NCBI RefSeq assembly: GCF_002086815.1
Contig: NZ_MVID01000006.1
Coordinates: 124,001 to 188,000 of the forward strand
Source of the DNA: Mycolicibacterium parafortuitum
GTDB lineage: Bacteria; Actinomycetota; Actinomycetes; Mycobacteriales; Mycobacteriaceae
Direction: 5' to 3'
DNA: 64,000 nt
Positions 11,707 through 19,810 of this stretch are shown here, in pieces. Under the pieces are notes generated by a model. The model made no database searches. It had not been told where the DNA came from and saw only the letters and a list, made by a program, of their open reading frames with translations. A program made the translations under genes and the position numbers. Position 1 is the stretch's first letter. Every line of letters starts with the position of its first letter.

Positions 11707-11795
11707 AGCAGGAGGTTATCGTGCAGGAACGTCCCCGTGCCGCCGGACACGCGCGGTTGTGAGGCGGCCGAAGCCCAACCGTTACGATCTTGTCC

Positions 11796-12260
11796 GTGAC
11801 CAGGCGCCAGCATCGGGGGTCGCGGCGGGGTAGAGAGATGCGCGGACCGCTGCTCCCACCGACCGTTCCGGGATGGCGCAGCCGCGCCGAACGTTTCGAC
11901 ATGGCGGTGCTGGAGGCTTACGAGCCGATCGAGCGGCGCTGGCACGACCGGGTGGCCGCGCTCGACGTCGCGGTCGACGAGATTCCGCGGCTGGCCCCGA
12001 AAGATCCGGAGAGTGTGCAGTGGCCGCCGGAGGTGGTGGCGGACGGCCCGATCGCCCTGGCCCGGCTGATCCCGGCGGGGGTGGACGTCCGCGGGAACTC
12101 CACACGAGCGCGAATTGTGTTGTTCCGCAAGCCGATCGAGCGCCGGGCGAAAGACACCGACGAGCTGACCGACCTTCTGCATGAATTGTTGGTGGCTCAG
12201 GTAGCCACGTATCTGGGCGTGGAACCGTCTGTCATCGACCCGACTCTGGACGACGACTAG
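11796..12260 (+). CDS. Metallopeptidase-fold (Zincin_1) protein, degenerate
   Basis: This 154-residue protein is of the Rv3259 type, related to the Zincin_1/DUF1025 family. The core RGPLLPPTVPGWRSR and ERFDMAVLEAYEPIE is recognisable. The position of the zinc motif HExxH reads AQVAT within LLVAQVATYLGV, so the catalytic motif is missing and peptidase activity is unlikely. I choose GTG 11796 because a TACGAT -10 hexamer (11783-11788) ends seven bases before it, as in leaderless mycobacterial genes. An ATG at 11838 is the alternative. It is divergent from the DUF3499 gene and convergent with whiB2. Confidence 0.8.
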   Translation: MTRRQHRGSRRGREMRGPLLPPTVPGWRSRAERFDMAVLEAYEPIERRWHDRVAALDVAVDEIPRLAPKDPESVQWPPEVVADGPIALARLIPAGVDVRGNSTRARIVLFRKPIERRAKDTDELTDLLHELLVAQVATYLGVEPSVIDPTLDDD

Positions 12261-12269
12261 CGCGGCTCG

Positions 12270-12671
12270 TTAGATGATGCCGCGCTTGAGGCGACGGCGC
12301 TCCCGCTCCGAGAGACCGCCCCAGATACCGAAGCGCTCGTCGTTGGCGAGGGCGTATTCCAGGCACGCGTCCTTGACCTCGCAGCCCTGACAGATCCGCT
12401 TGGCCTCGCGGGTGGAGCCGCCCTTCTCGGGGAAGAACGCTTCCGGATCGGTCTGGGCGCACAGGGCGCGTTCCTGCCACTGGTCTTCGTCCAGCGGGTC
12501 GAAGTCGTCGCTGAAGTGATCGACGTGTTCGGGCACCAGACTGAGTTGGGGACGTCCGTTCGCCCCCGACTGCACCGGACCGGTCTGGATGTGCGGCGCA
12601 CTCCCTACCGAGCCGAGGAGCCTGTTCTCGAACGCTGCCGAATCGTCGAAATCCGCCTGTTCAAATGCCAT
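12270..12671 (-). CDS. whiB2: WhiB-family iron-sulfur regulator WhiB2
   Basis: This 133-residue redox-sensitive transcription factor (WhmD/WhiB2 type) is required for septation in mycobacteria. Four cluster-binding cysteines are visible at 71, 94, 97 and 103 (CxxC as CQGC), followed by the turn motif GIWGG (115-119) and the basic tail ERERRRLKRG that contacts DNA or sigma. The ATG at 12671 is preceded by GGAGG; upstream in-frame starts lack this. It diverges from fbiA, and a promoter at 12812-12840 leaves a leader of about 135 nt. Confidence 0.95.
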   Translation of the reverse strand: MAFEQADFDDSAAFENRLLGSVGSAPHIQTGPVQSGANGRPQLSLVPEHVDHFSDDFDPLDEDQWQERALCAQTDPEAFFPEKGGSTREAKRICQGCEVKDACLEYALANDERFGIWGGLSERERRRLKRGII

Positions 12672-12806
12672 TTCCCCTCCTCCACGGGTCTCGTAGTTCC
12701 GTATCTGCCAGCCTCGCGAAATCCGCGAGACCATCCCCATTCGAACAAGTGATCGAATCTCGGTCTGCGACACCGGAACCGGCCGGAGAACCGCGAAATG
12801 ACACTG

Positions 12807-12840
12807 GTGTGATTACACACGCGTTAGCTGCCCCGGTCAA
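12807..12840 (-). promoter_or_regulatory. Promoter of whiB2 with palindrome over -10
   Basis: Reading toward whiB2, TTGACC (12835-12840) and TGTAAT (12812-12817) are separated by 17 bases, a good SigA-type promoter. The interrupted palindrome GTGTGATTACACAC (12807-12820) covers the -10 box and may be a regulator site. Confidence 0.6.
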
Positions 12841-12962
12841 GCGCTGGAACAGGAATTCATACCATTCCGTGACTTGTTTTCGGCGCGTCGCGCTGTGGCG
12901 TGTCTATCACCCTCCCCACCGGCCGCCCCTCGACGGGGTTGGACCGCCTAGTCTCGTTCGTT

Positions 12963-13949
12963 GTGAAGGTCACGGTTCTGGTCGGCGGTGTCGGCGGTGC
13001 ACGGTTCCTGCTCGGTGTCCAACATCTATTGGGCTTGGGGCAGTACGGCACTCAAGATACCAATGATCATGAAGTGACCGCTGTGGTCAATGTTGGTGAT
13101 GATGCGTGGATGTTCGGGGTCCGCATCTGCCCTGACCTGGACACGTGCATGTACACCCTCGGTGGCGGCATCGACCCGGAGCGTGGTTGGGGTCACAAGA
13201 ACGAAACCTGGAACGCCAAAGAGGAACTCGCGGCCTACGGGGTGCAGCCGGACTGGTTCGGGCTCGGCGACCGCGACCTCGCCACTCATCTGGTGCGCAC
13301 CCAGATGTTGCGCGCGGGCTACCCGCTCTCGGACATCACCGAAGCGCTGTGCCGGCGCTGGTCCCCCGGCGCGCGGCTGCTGCCCGCCAGTGACGACCGC
13401 TGCGAAACCCACGTGGTGATCACCGATCCCGACGACGGCGAGAAGCGCGCCGTCCATTTCCAGGAGTGGTGGGTGCGTCACCGCGCCCAGGTGCCGACCG
13501 ACAGCTTCGCGTTCGTGGGCGCCGACACCGCCACGGCCGCACCCGGTGTCACCGACGCGATCGAGAACGCCGATGTCGTGTTGATCGCGCCGTCCAACCC
13601 GGTGGTCAGCGTCGGGGCGATCCTCAACATCGGCGGCATCCGCGCCGCGCTGCGCTCGACAAAGGCACCGGTGATCGGCTACTCCCCGATCATCGCCGGA
13701 AAGCCGTTGCGCGGCATGGCCGACGCGTGCCTGTCCGTGATCGGGGTGCCCAGCACCTCCGAGGCGGTCGGCAACTACTATGGCGCACGGTCGTCGACGG
13801 GCATTCTCGACGGGTGGCTGATTCACGAGGGTGACCACGCCGAGATCGACGGCGTGAAGGTCAAGGCCGTACCGCTGTTGATGACCGAGCCCGCTGTCAC
13901 CGCCGAGATGGTGCGCGCCGGAATGGAACTGGGCGGGGTCACGTTGTGA
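12963..13949 (+). CDS. fbiA: Phosphoenolpyruvate/2-phospho-L-lactate transferase FbiA
   Basis: FbiA transfers a phospho-(enol)lactyl group from an activated nucleotide donor to the deazaflavin Fo, making (dehydro)F420-0. The 328-residue protein starts [17 protein letters not shown], the Gly-rich donor loop of the CofD family, and continues with [12 protein letters not shown] and [10 protein letters not shown] for Fo binding. The GTG at 12963 follows a TAGTCT -10-like hexamer (12949-12954) by eight bases, suggesting a leaderless transcript. fbiB overlaps its stop by four bases. Confidence 0.95.
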   Translation: MKVTVLVGGVGGARFLLGVQHLLGLGQYGTQDTNDHEVTAVVNVGDDAWMFGVRICPDLDTCMYTLGGGIDPERGWGHKNETWNAKEELAAYGVQPDWFGLGDRDLATHLVRTQMLRAGYPLSDITEALCRRWSPGARLLPASDDRCETHVVITDPDDGEKRAVHFQEWWVRHRAQVPTDSFAFVGADTATAAPGVTDAIENADVVLIAPSNPVVSVGAILNIGGIRAALRSTKAPVIGYSPIIAGKPLRGMADACLSVIGVPSTSEAVGNYYGARSSTGILDGWLIHEGDHAEIDGVKVKAVPLLMTEPAVTAEMVRAGMELGGVTL

Positions 13950-15286
13950 GCGATCACGGCACCTCGGCGCCCATCGAGATCCTGCCCGTCTCGGGGCTGC
14001 CGGAGTTCCGCCCGGGTGACGATCTCGCCGCGGCGATCGCGTCCGCGGCGCCCTGGCTGCGCGATGACGACGTGGTCGTGATCACCAGCAAGGTGCTGTC
14101 CAAGACCGAGGGCCGGATGGTCGCCGCCCCGTCGGACCCCGACGAGCGGGATGCGCTGCGACGCAAGCTGATCGACGGGGAGGCGGTGCGGGTTCTGGCC
14201 CGCAAGGGGCGCACGCTGATCACCGAGAACGCGTTGGGTCTGGTGCAGGCCGCCGCCGGGGTGGACGGATCGAACGTCGACTCGAACGAACTGGCGCTGC
14301 TGCCGGTCGATCCGGACGGCAGTGCGGCGGCTCTGGTCGGCGCACTGCACGAGCGGCTCGGGGTCCGGGTCGCGGTCGTGGTCACCGACACGATGGGGCG
14401 GGCCTGGCGGACCGGGCAGACCGACGTCGCGATCGGGTCGGCCGGGTTGGCGGTGCTGCACGCCTACGCCGGCGAGCACGACGAGCACGGCAACGAGTTG
14501 ATCGTCACCGAGATCGCGGTGGCCGACGAGATCGCCGCCGCGGCAGATCTGGTGAAGGGCAAGCTGACCGCGGTGCCGGTCGCGGTGGTGCGCGGACTCG
14601 CGGTGCGTGACGACGGCTCTTCGGCGCGCAATCTGGTGCGCGCCGGCGAGGAGGACCTGTTCTGGCTGGGCACCGAAGAGGCGCTGGCGCTGGGCCGCTC
14701 GCAGGCGCAGCTGCTGCGGCGCTCGGTGCGTCACTTCTCTTCCGAGCCGGTGGACGGTGCGCTCATCGAGGCCGCCGTCGGTGAGGCGTTGACCGCGCCC
14801 GCGCCGCATCACACCCGACCGGTGCGGTTCGTGTGGGTGAGCGACTTCGCGGTGCGTACCGCGCTGCTGGACAAGATGAAGGAGCGTTGGCGCGCCGATC
14901 TGCTCGGCGACGGCCGCGACCCCGAGGCCGTCGAGCGTCGGGTCGGCCGCGGACAGATCCTCTACGACGCACCCGAATTGGTGATCCCGTTCATGGTTCC
15001 CGATGGCGCGCACAGCTATCCCGACGCGCAGCGCACCGCGGCCGAGCACACGATGTTCACGGTGGCCGCGGGCGCGGCGGTGCAGGGCCTGTTGGTCGCG
15101 CTCGCGGTGCGCGGCGTCGGCAGCTGCTGGATCGGGTCGACGATCTTCGCCCCGGATCTGGTGCGTGCGGAGCTGGATTTACCGGACGATTGGGAGCCGT
15201 TGGGCGCCATCGCGATCGGCTACGGTGAGGAACCTCCCACGCCGCGCGAGCCGGTTCCGACCGACGGCCTGCTGGTTCGGCGATGA
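13946..15286 (+). CDS. fbiB: F420:gamma-glutamyl ligase / FMN reductase FbiB
   Basis: FbiB finishes coenzyme F420. The N-terminal CofE-like half (about residues 1-245; [50 protein letters not shown]) adds the poly-gamma-glutamate tail. The C-terminal nitroreductase-like half (about 250-446; [29 protein letters not shown]) binds FMN and reduces dehydro-F420-0. The 446-residue two-domain fusion is typical of actinobacteria. The GTG start overlaps the fbiA stop (GTGA), so both are made from one transcript. Confidence 0.95.
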   Translation: MSDHGTSAPIEILPVSGLPEFRPGDDLAAAIASAAPWLRDDDVVVITSKVLSKTEGRMVAAPSDPDERDALRRKLIDGEAVRVLARKGRTLITENALGLVQAAAGVDGSNVDSNELALLPVDPDGSAAALVGALHERLGVRVAVVVTDTMGRAWRTGQTDVAIGSAGLAVLHAYAGEHDEHGNELIVTEIAVADEIAAAADLVKGKLTAVPVAVVRGLAVRDDGSSARNLVRAGEEDLFWLGTEEALALGRSQAQLLRRSVRHFSSEPVDGALIEAAVGEALTAPAPHHTRPVRFVWVSDFAVRTALLDKMKERWRADLLGDGRDPEAVERRVGRGQILYDAPELVIPFMVPDGAHSYPDAQRTAAEHTMFTVAAGAAVQGLLVALAVRGVGSCWIGSTIFAPDLVRAELDLPDDWEPLGAIAIGYGEEPPTPREPVPTDGLLVRR

Positions 15287-15352
15287 GCGCTTGCGCGAAG
15301 AGCAGAGTGCAGCGATGAGCGCTTGCGCGAAGAGCAGAGTGCCCCGATGAGC
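15282..15352 (+). repeat. Tandem 32-bp repeat (dispersed element)
   Basis: Two almost identical 32-bp units, 15282-15313 and 15314-15345, are followed by the first seven bases of a third. Each begins GATGAGCGCTTGCGCGAAG. The units cover the fbiB stop and the spacer, and the third supplies the start codon of the next gene. A copy of the first 23 bases with one mismatch lies on the minus strand at about 4170-4192, inside the start of rubB. Confidence 0.85.
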
Positions 15353-15904
15353 CTGCACCAGTCCACCGTCGACGTCCTCACGGCGTGGGATGCGCCGGAC
15401 CCGGCGCAGGATTCGTTGCGGTACGCGTATCTGGCATTCCTGGCCGCGCGCGAGGACGCCTGTCTGCGTGAATGCGTGCCGGGCCACATCACCGGCTCGG
15501 CTTTGGTGGTGGACCACCGCGGCGAGCGTGCGCTGTTGACGCTGCACCCGCGATTCGGGCGGTGGCTGCAGCTCGGCGGGCATTGTGAACCCGAGGACGA
15601 GACGATCGTGGCTGCGGCGCTGCGGGAAGCGACCGAGGAGTCGGGCATCGAGGGGCTGACGATCACGCCGGAACCGGCCGCGCTGCACGTACATCCGGTG
15701 ACGTGTTCACTCGGTGTGCCGACGCGTCACCTCGACGTGCAGTTCGTGGTGCACGCCCCCGAGGGTGCGGAGATCGTGCGCAGTGACGAGTCGCTCGACT
15801 TGAAGTGGTGGCCGCTCGACAAGCTGCCGGACGACTCCGATTTCGGCCTCACCCAGCTCGCGGCGGCCGCCGCGCGCCTCGCGAAATATCATTCCGGGCA
15901 GTGA
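15347..15904 (+). CDS. NUDIX hydrolase
   Basis: This 185-residue pyrophosphohydrolase has a Nudix box in the segment GGHCEPEDETIVAAALREAT..EES (about residues 75-97), with the catalytic Glu residues AALREATEES intact. A substrate could be an (oxidised) nucleotide, NDP-sugar or cofactor such as FAD; this is not resolved. The ATG (15347) lies in the third partial copy of the tandem repeat, an unusual origin for a start region. It follows fbiB by 60 bp on the same strand. Confidence 0.85.
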   Translation: MSLHQSTVDVLTAWDAPDPAQDSLRYAYLAFLAAREDACLRECVPGHITGSALVVDHRGERALLTLHPRFGRWLQLGGHCEPEDETIVAAALREATEESGIEGLTITPEPAALHVHPVTCSLGVPTRHLDVQFVVHAPEGAEIVRSDESLDLKWWPLDKLPDDSDFGLTQLAAAAARLAKYHSGQ

Positions 15905-15973
15905 TTTCAGAGTTATCCACAGCCCGGATTTAACACTCGTGAATCGGCAGCTGCTGCTCGGCATGCTCGTGTC

Positions 15974-16843
15974 ATGGGGGATGCGATAATCGGCTCAGAC
16001 GCCGTGTTCTCGGGCGCGCTGACGCGGGGCGAACTTCGCTGGAACTACCGGGCCGTCTTTCCTGACGTCTATTTGCCGAAGAACCTGGAGCCGACGCTTG
16101 AGCGCAGAGCGGAGGCCGCCTGGCTGTGGTCGCACCGACGAGGCGTCATCACAGGGCGTGCCGCGGCCGCTCTGCACGGGGCACTGTGGGTGGACGACGA
16201 CTCCCCCGTCGAGATCCTGTGGTCCAACAGCAATCCGCCGCCCGGCATCCTGTCCCGACGAGAACGTATCCCGGCCGGTGAGATCACCCGCGCCAACGGC
16301 ATGTTCGTCGCGACGCCGGCACGGACCGCGCTCGATCTCGGCCGTCGGCTGCCGCGCGGGCAGGCTGTCGCACACCTCGACGCTCTGACGCGCGCAACCG
16401 GCGTCGAGGCGCCGGCGATTCTCGACCTCACCCATCGATACAAAGGCACCAAGGGCGTGCGCAGGTGCCGGGAGGCGGTCGATCTGATGGACTCGGGTGC
16501 CGAGTCTCCTCAGGAGACGCGGGTACGGCTGTTGCTCGTCGATGCCGGGTTCCCGCGTCCGCAAACGCAGATCCCGGTCGCTGACGGATACGGCTTCGTG
16601 TTCGCCTATCTCGATATGGGGTGGCCGCATCTGAAGATCGCCGTCGAGTACGACGGCGAACACCATCGAACCAGCGACGCTCAGTATCGACGGGACGCGA
16701 AGCGGTTACGCAAGCTCGACGCCCTCGAATGGATCGTCGTCAGAGTGATGAAAGGCGATCGACCGTACGAGATCACAAACTGGGTCAAGCGAGCATTCAT
16801 CCTCCGCGAGAGTGAAGGCATGGCTGTGAAACTGCCCGCGTGA
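15974..16843 (+). CDS. AbiEi/DUF559-like protein with endonuclease-type C-terminus
   Basis: This 289-residue protein belongs to a family abundant in mycobacteria and annotated as AbiEi-type antitoxin-domain or DUF559 proteins. The N-terminal half resembles the AbiEi domain (RRGVITGRAAAALHGA, followed by an ATPARTALDLGRRLP segment). The C-terminal half resembles a Vsr/PD-(D/E)XK fold: an early Glu in SPQETRVRLLL, Asp in the DMGWPHLKIAVEYDG strand, then RRDAKRLRKLDALEWIVVRV. No AbiEii toxin gene is adjacent, so it is an orphan. A nuclease or regulator role is inferred only. Confidence 0.7.
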   Translation: MGDAIIGSDAVFSGALTRGELRWNYRAVFPDVYLPKNLEPTLERRAEAAWLWSHRRGVITGRAAAALHGALWVDDDSPVEILWSNSNPPPGILSRRERIPAGEITRANGMFVATPARTALDLGRRLPRGQAVAHLDALTRATGVEAPAILDLTHRYKGTKGVRRCREAVDLMDSGAESPQETRVRLLLVDAGFPRPQTQIPVADGYGFVFAYLDMGWPHLKIAVEYDGEHHRTSDAQYRRDAKRLRKLDALEWIVVRVMKGDRPYEITNWVKRAFILRESEGMAVKLPA

Positions 16844-16885
16844 AGGACCCGGAATGATATTTCGCGGGAAACTGGCACCGGACCC

Positions 16886-17962
16886 TCAGATGTCCGTCGA
16901 AAAACGGATCCCGCCGTCCGGGATCGTGATGCCCGGCCACACGCGCGCGCCGCGCAGCAGTTCGCAGCGGGCGCCGATGTCGGCGCCGTCGCCGATGACG
17001 CCGTCGCGGATCAACGCCCGCGGCCCGATACGCGCCCCGAACCCGATGATCGAGCGCTCGATCACCGCGCCCGCACCGATTTTCACGCCGTCGAAGATCA
17101 CCGCGCCGTCGAGTCGCGCGCCGCCGGCGACCTCGGCGCCGCGACCGACGACGGTGCCGCCGATCAGCAATGCACCCGGGGCCACCGACGCCCCGTCGTG
17201 CACCAGCTTCTCGCCGCGCTGATGCGTCAGTGCGGGCGACGGCGCGATGCCGCGCACCAGGTCGGCCGAACCCCGGACGAAGTCCTCCGGCGTTCCCATG
17301 TCGCGCCAGTAGGTGGAGTCGACGTAGCCGCACACCTTCTTGCCCGCCGACAGCAGCCCGGGGAACACCTCGCGTTCCACCGAAAGCGGACGGCCCTTGG
17401 GGATTTCGTCGATGACCGACCGCTTGAACACGTAGCAGCCGGCGTTGATCTGGTCGGTCGGCGGGTCCTGAGTCTTCTCCAGGAAAGCCGTCACCACGCC
17501 GTCGGAATCCGTTGGCACGCAACCGAATGCGCGCGGATCACCGACGCGCACCAGGTGCAGGGTGACATCGGCGTCGCGTTCGACGTGCGAATCGATCAGC
17601 GCCCGCAGATCGCAGCCGGACAGCACGTCGCCGTTGAACACCACCGCGTTGGCGTGCCGCAGCTTGGACGCGACATTGGCGATGCCGCCGCCGGTGCCCA
17701 GCGCCTCTTCCTCGACGACGTATTCGATCTGCAGGCCGAGCTTCGACCCGTCACCGAACTCGGACTCGAACACCCCGGCCTTGTACGACGTGCCCAGCAC
17801 GACGTGTTCGATGCCCGCCTCGGCGATCCGCGACAGCAGGTGCGTCAGGAACGGCAGTCCGGCGGTCGGCAGCATCGGTTTCGGGGCCGACAGCGTCAAC
17901 GGACGCAGCCGCGTACCCATCCCCCCGACGAGAATGACCGCATCGACTTCGGCTGGATTCAC
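16886..17962 (-). CDS. manC: Mannose-1-phosphate guanylyltransferase
   Basis: This enzyme makes GDP-mannose, the donor for PIMs, LM/LAM and mannoproteins. The 358-residue protein has the nucleotidyltransferase loop LVGGMGTRLRPLT, the FNGDVLSG metal/nucleotide region, and a C-terminal left-handed beta-helix of hexapeptide repeats (GALLIGGTVVGRGAEV onward) ending in IPDGGIRFSTDI. The GTG at 17962 follows a GAGGGGA site at normal spacing and aligns with the usual start; earlier GTGs at 17965 and 17980 exist. It is downstream of wbbL and rmlD, which together feed envelope polysaccharide synthesis. Confidence 0.93.
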   Translation of the reverse strand: MNPAEVDAVILVGGMGTRLRPLTLSAPKPMLPTAGLPFLTHLLSRIAEAGIEHVVLGTSYKAGVFESEFGDGSKLGLQIEYVVEEEALGTGGGIANVASKLRHANAVVFNGDVLSGCDLRALIDSHVERDADVTLHLVRVGDPRAFGCVPTDSDGVVTAFLEKTQDPPTDQINAGCYVFKRSVIDEIPKGRPLSVEREVFPGLLSAGKKVCGYVDSTYWRDMGTPEDFVRGSADLVRGIAPSPALTHQRGEKLVHDGASVAPGALLIGGTVVGRGAEVAGGARLDGAVIFDGVKIGAGAVIERSIIGFGARIGPRALIRDGVIGDGADIGARCELLRGARVWPGITIPDGGIRFSTDI

Positions 17963-17976
17963 CACCGCTGTTCCCC

Positions 17977-18870
17977 TCACTTAGACCGACGAGCCTGACG
18001 GCGTGAACTGCGAACCACCAGGCTCGCCCGCGCCCCAAGTGCCCCCCGGAATGCCCAGCGTAGCGGCGCCTGCCACCACTTCGGATACCGCTCTGCCAAG
18101 AAAGTGTAGGTGCTGACGTGGTGCGCGGCGAGGTTGCGGGCCGGGTCCCTGCCGGTGGCATGGCCTTTGGCGTGCAACACCTCCGCCGTAGGCACGTAGA
18201 CGTTCTGCCAGCCCGCGGTGCCGAGGCGATCGCCGAGGTCGACGTCCTCCATGTACATGAAGTAGCGCTCGTTGAATCCGCCGATCTCGCGGAACGCGTC
18301 GGTGCGCAGCAGCAGGCAGGATCCGGACAGCCACCCGACGGTGCGTTCGCTGGGTTCGGCGCGGTCCTGCCGGTAGGCCGCGGTCCACGGGTTCGACGGC
18401 CACACCGGCGAGACGACGGCGTGCATCCCGCCCCGGATGATCGACGGCTGGTGGCGCGCCGACGGGTAGACCGCGCCGTCGGGGTCGCGGATCAGCGGGC
18501 CGAGCGACCCGGCCTGCGGCCAGCGTTGCGCGGCGTCGAAGAGTTGGTCGATGCTGTTCGGTCCCCATTGCACGTCGGGGTTGGCGACGATGAAAAAGTC
18601 TGTGCGATCGGCCAATCCGTACTCGGCGACGGCGCGGTTGACGGCGGTTCCGTAGCCGACGTTGCCGCCGGTGCGGTACAGCTTCGCGTTCGGGTGGCGT
18701 TCGAGGGCCTCTTCGGGGGCGCCGTCGGTGGAGCCGTTGTCGGCCATGATGACGGTCACCGGGCGGTCGGTCGCATGGGCCAGGGTGGCCAGGAACCGGT
18801 CCAGGTGCGACCCCGGCGAGTACGTCACCGTCACGACAAAGAGTTCGTCGCTCACGCCACGCCTGCCCAT
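17977..18870 (-). CDS. wbbL: Rhamnosyltransferase WbbL
   Basis: WbbL transfers rhamnose from dTDP-rhamnose to GlcNAc-PP-decaprenol, forming the linker between peptidoglycan and arabinogalactan. The 297-residue GT2 enzyme shows VVTVTYSPGSHLDRFL, MADNGSTDGAPEEAL, the DxD-like NPDV segment, GWLSGSCLLLRTDAF and the acceptor motif YFMYMEDVDLGDRLG. The ATG at 18870 is used here; a GTG five codons later is possible. It lies directly after rmlD, the enzyme completing its donor sugar, and its stop lies 15 bases before the manC start. Confidence 0.93.
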   Translation of the reverse strand: MGRRGVSDELFVVTVTYSPGSHLDRFLATLAHATDRPVTVIMADNGSTDGAPEEALERHPNAKLYRTGGNVGYGTAVNRAVAEYGLADRTDFFIVANPDVQWGPNSIDQLFDAAQRWPQAGSLGPLIRDPDGAVYPSARHQPSIIRGGMHAVVSPVWPSNPWTAAYRQDRAEPSERTVGWLSGSCLLLRTDAFREIGGFNERYFMYMEDVDLGDRLGTAGWQNVYVPTAEVLHAKGHATGRDPARNLAAHHVSTYTFLAERYPKWWQAPLRWAFRGALGARASLVVRSSRRQARRSK

Positions 18871-18889
18871 CTCACGGCGTAGAGCCTAA

Positions 18890-19744
18890 CTACCCGCGGT
18901 GTGTGGCCAGCGCCTCAGCCAGCGCTTCGCGCCACGGCCGCAGCGGCGTCAGCCCCGCCTCGGCCGATTTCACCGAGGACAACGCGGAGTACGACGGGCG
19001 TGGCGCCGGGCGCGGATGGCGGTCGCTGCCGATCGGCCGCACCCGGTCGGGGTCGGCGCCGAGCTCGGCGAACACCGCCTGCGCCTGGTCGAAGCGGCTC
19101 GCGGGGCCGGCGTTGGCGGCGTGCAGCACGGGCCCGTCGACCCCGCCGTCGGCGATCTGCAGCAGCGCGGCGCACAGGTCGCCGACGTAGGTCGGTGAGC
19201 CGATCTGGTCGGCGACGACCTCGACCTCGCCGGAGCCGGCGGCCGCGCGGCGCATCACCGCCGCGAAGTCCGAGCCGTCGCCGCCCTCGAAGACCCACGC
19301 GGTGCGCACGACGTAGGCCTCGGGCAGCGCGGCGAGCACCGCCTGCTCACCGGCGAGCTTGGTGCGGCCGTACACCGACAGCGGTCCCGTCTCGTCGTCG
19401 ATGTCGTAGGGGCGGCCCGCGTTGCCGCTGAACACGTAGTCGGTGGACAGGTGGATCAGCGATGCCGCCGCCTCCGCGCAGGCGCGGGCGACGTTCTCGG
19501 CGCCGACGGTGTTGACGGCGTCGGCGCGCTCGGGTTCGGCCTCGGCGACGTCGACATTGGTCACGGCGGCGCAGTTGACGACGACGTCGCCGGGCGCGAT
19601 GTGACGTCGTGCGGCCGCCGGATCGGTGATGTCCCATTGCGCCGATGTGAGCGCCACCACGTCTCGCCCATGGCTGCGGGCCTGACCTGCCAACACGCGT
19701 CCGACCAGGCCCGCTGCCCCGGATATGACGACTCGGCCGCTCAT
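18890..19744 (-). CDS. rmlD: dTDP-4-dehydrorhamnose reductase
   Basis: RmlD performs the last step of dTDP-L-rhamnose synthesis, an NAD(P)H reduction. The 284-residue SDR-type protein has the Rossmann motif ISGAAGLVGRVLA, the STDYVFSG strand, the YGRTKLAGE catalytic Tyr-Lys pair, and a DQIGSPTYVGDL substrate loop. A much longer frame is open upstream, but it runs antisense through the LCP gene and lacks homology, so ATG 19744 is the real start. It is divergent from the LCP gene with 66 bp between. Confidence 0.94.
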   Translation of the reverse strand: MSGRVVISGAAGLVGRVLAGQARSHGRDVVALTSAQWDITDPAAARRHIAPGDVVVNCAAVTNVDVAEAEPERADAVNTVGAENVARACAEAAASLIHLSTDYVFSGNAGRPYDIDDETGPLSVYGRTKLAGEQAVLAALPEAYVVRTAWVFEGGDGSDFAAVMRRAAAGSGEVEVVADQIGSPTYVGDLCAALLQIADGGVDGPVLHAANAGPASRFDQAQAVFAELGADPDRVRPIGSDRHPRPAPRPSYSALSSVKSAEAGLTPLRPWREALAEALATHRG

Positions 19745-19810
19745 ATGACGAGTTTGGCACGCCGGTCCCGGCTGCTCGGATTGCGACCGGTCCGCAAGTA
19801 GCCTGGGCCA

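Noticed and set aside
15282..15352. CRISPR array
   Set aside because: Only two complete head-to-tail units without spacers and no cas genes; it is a tandem repeat.
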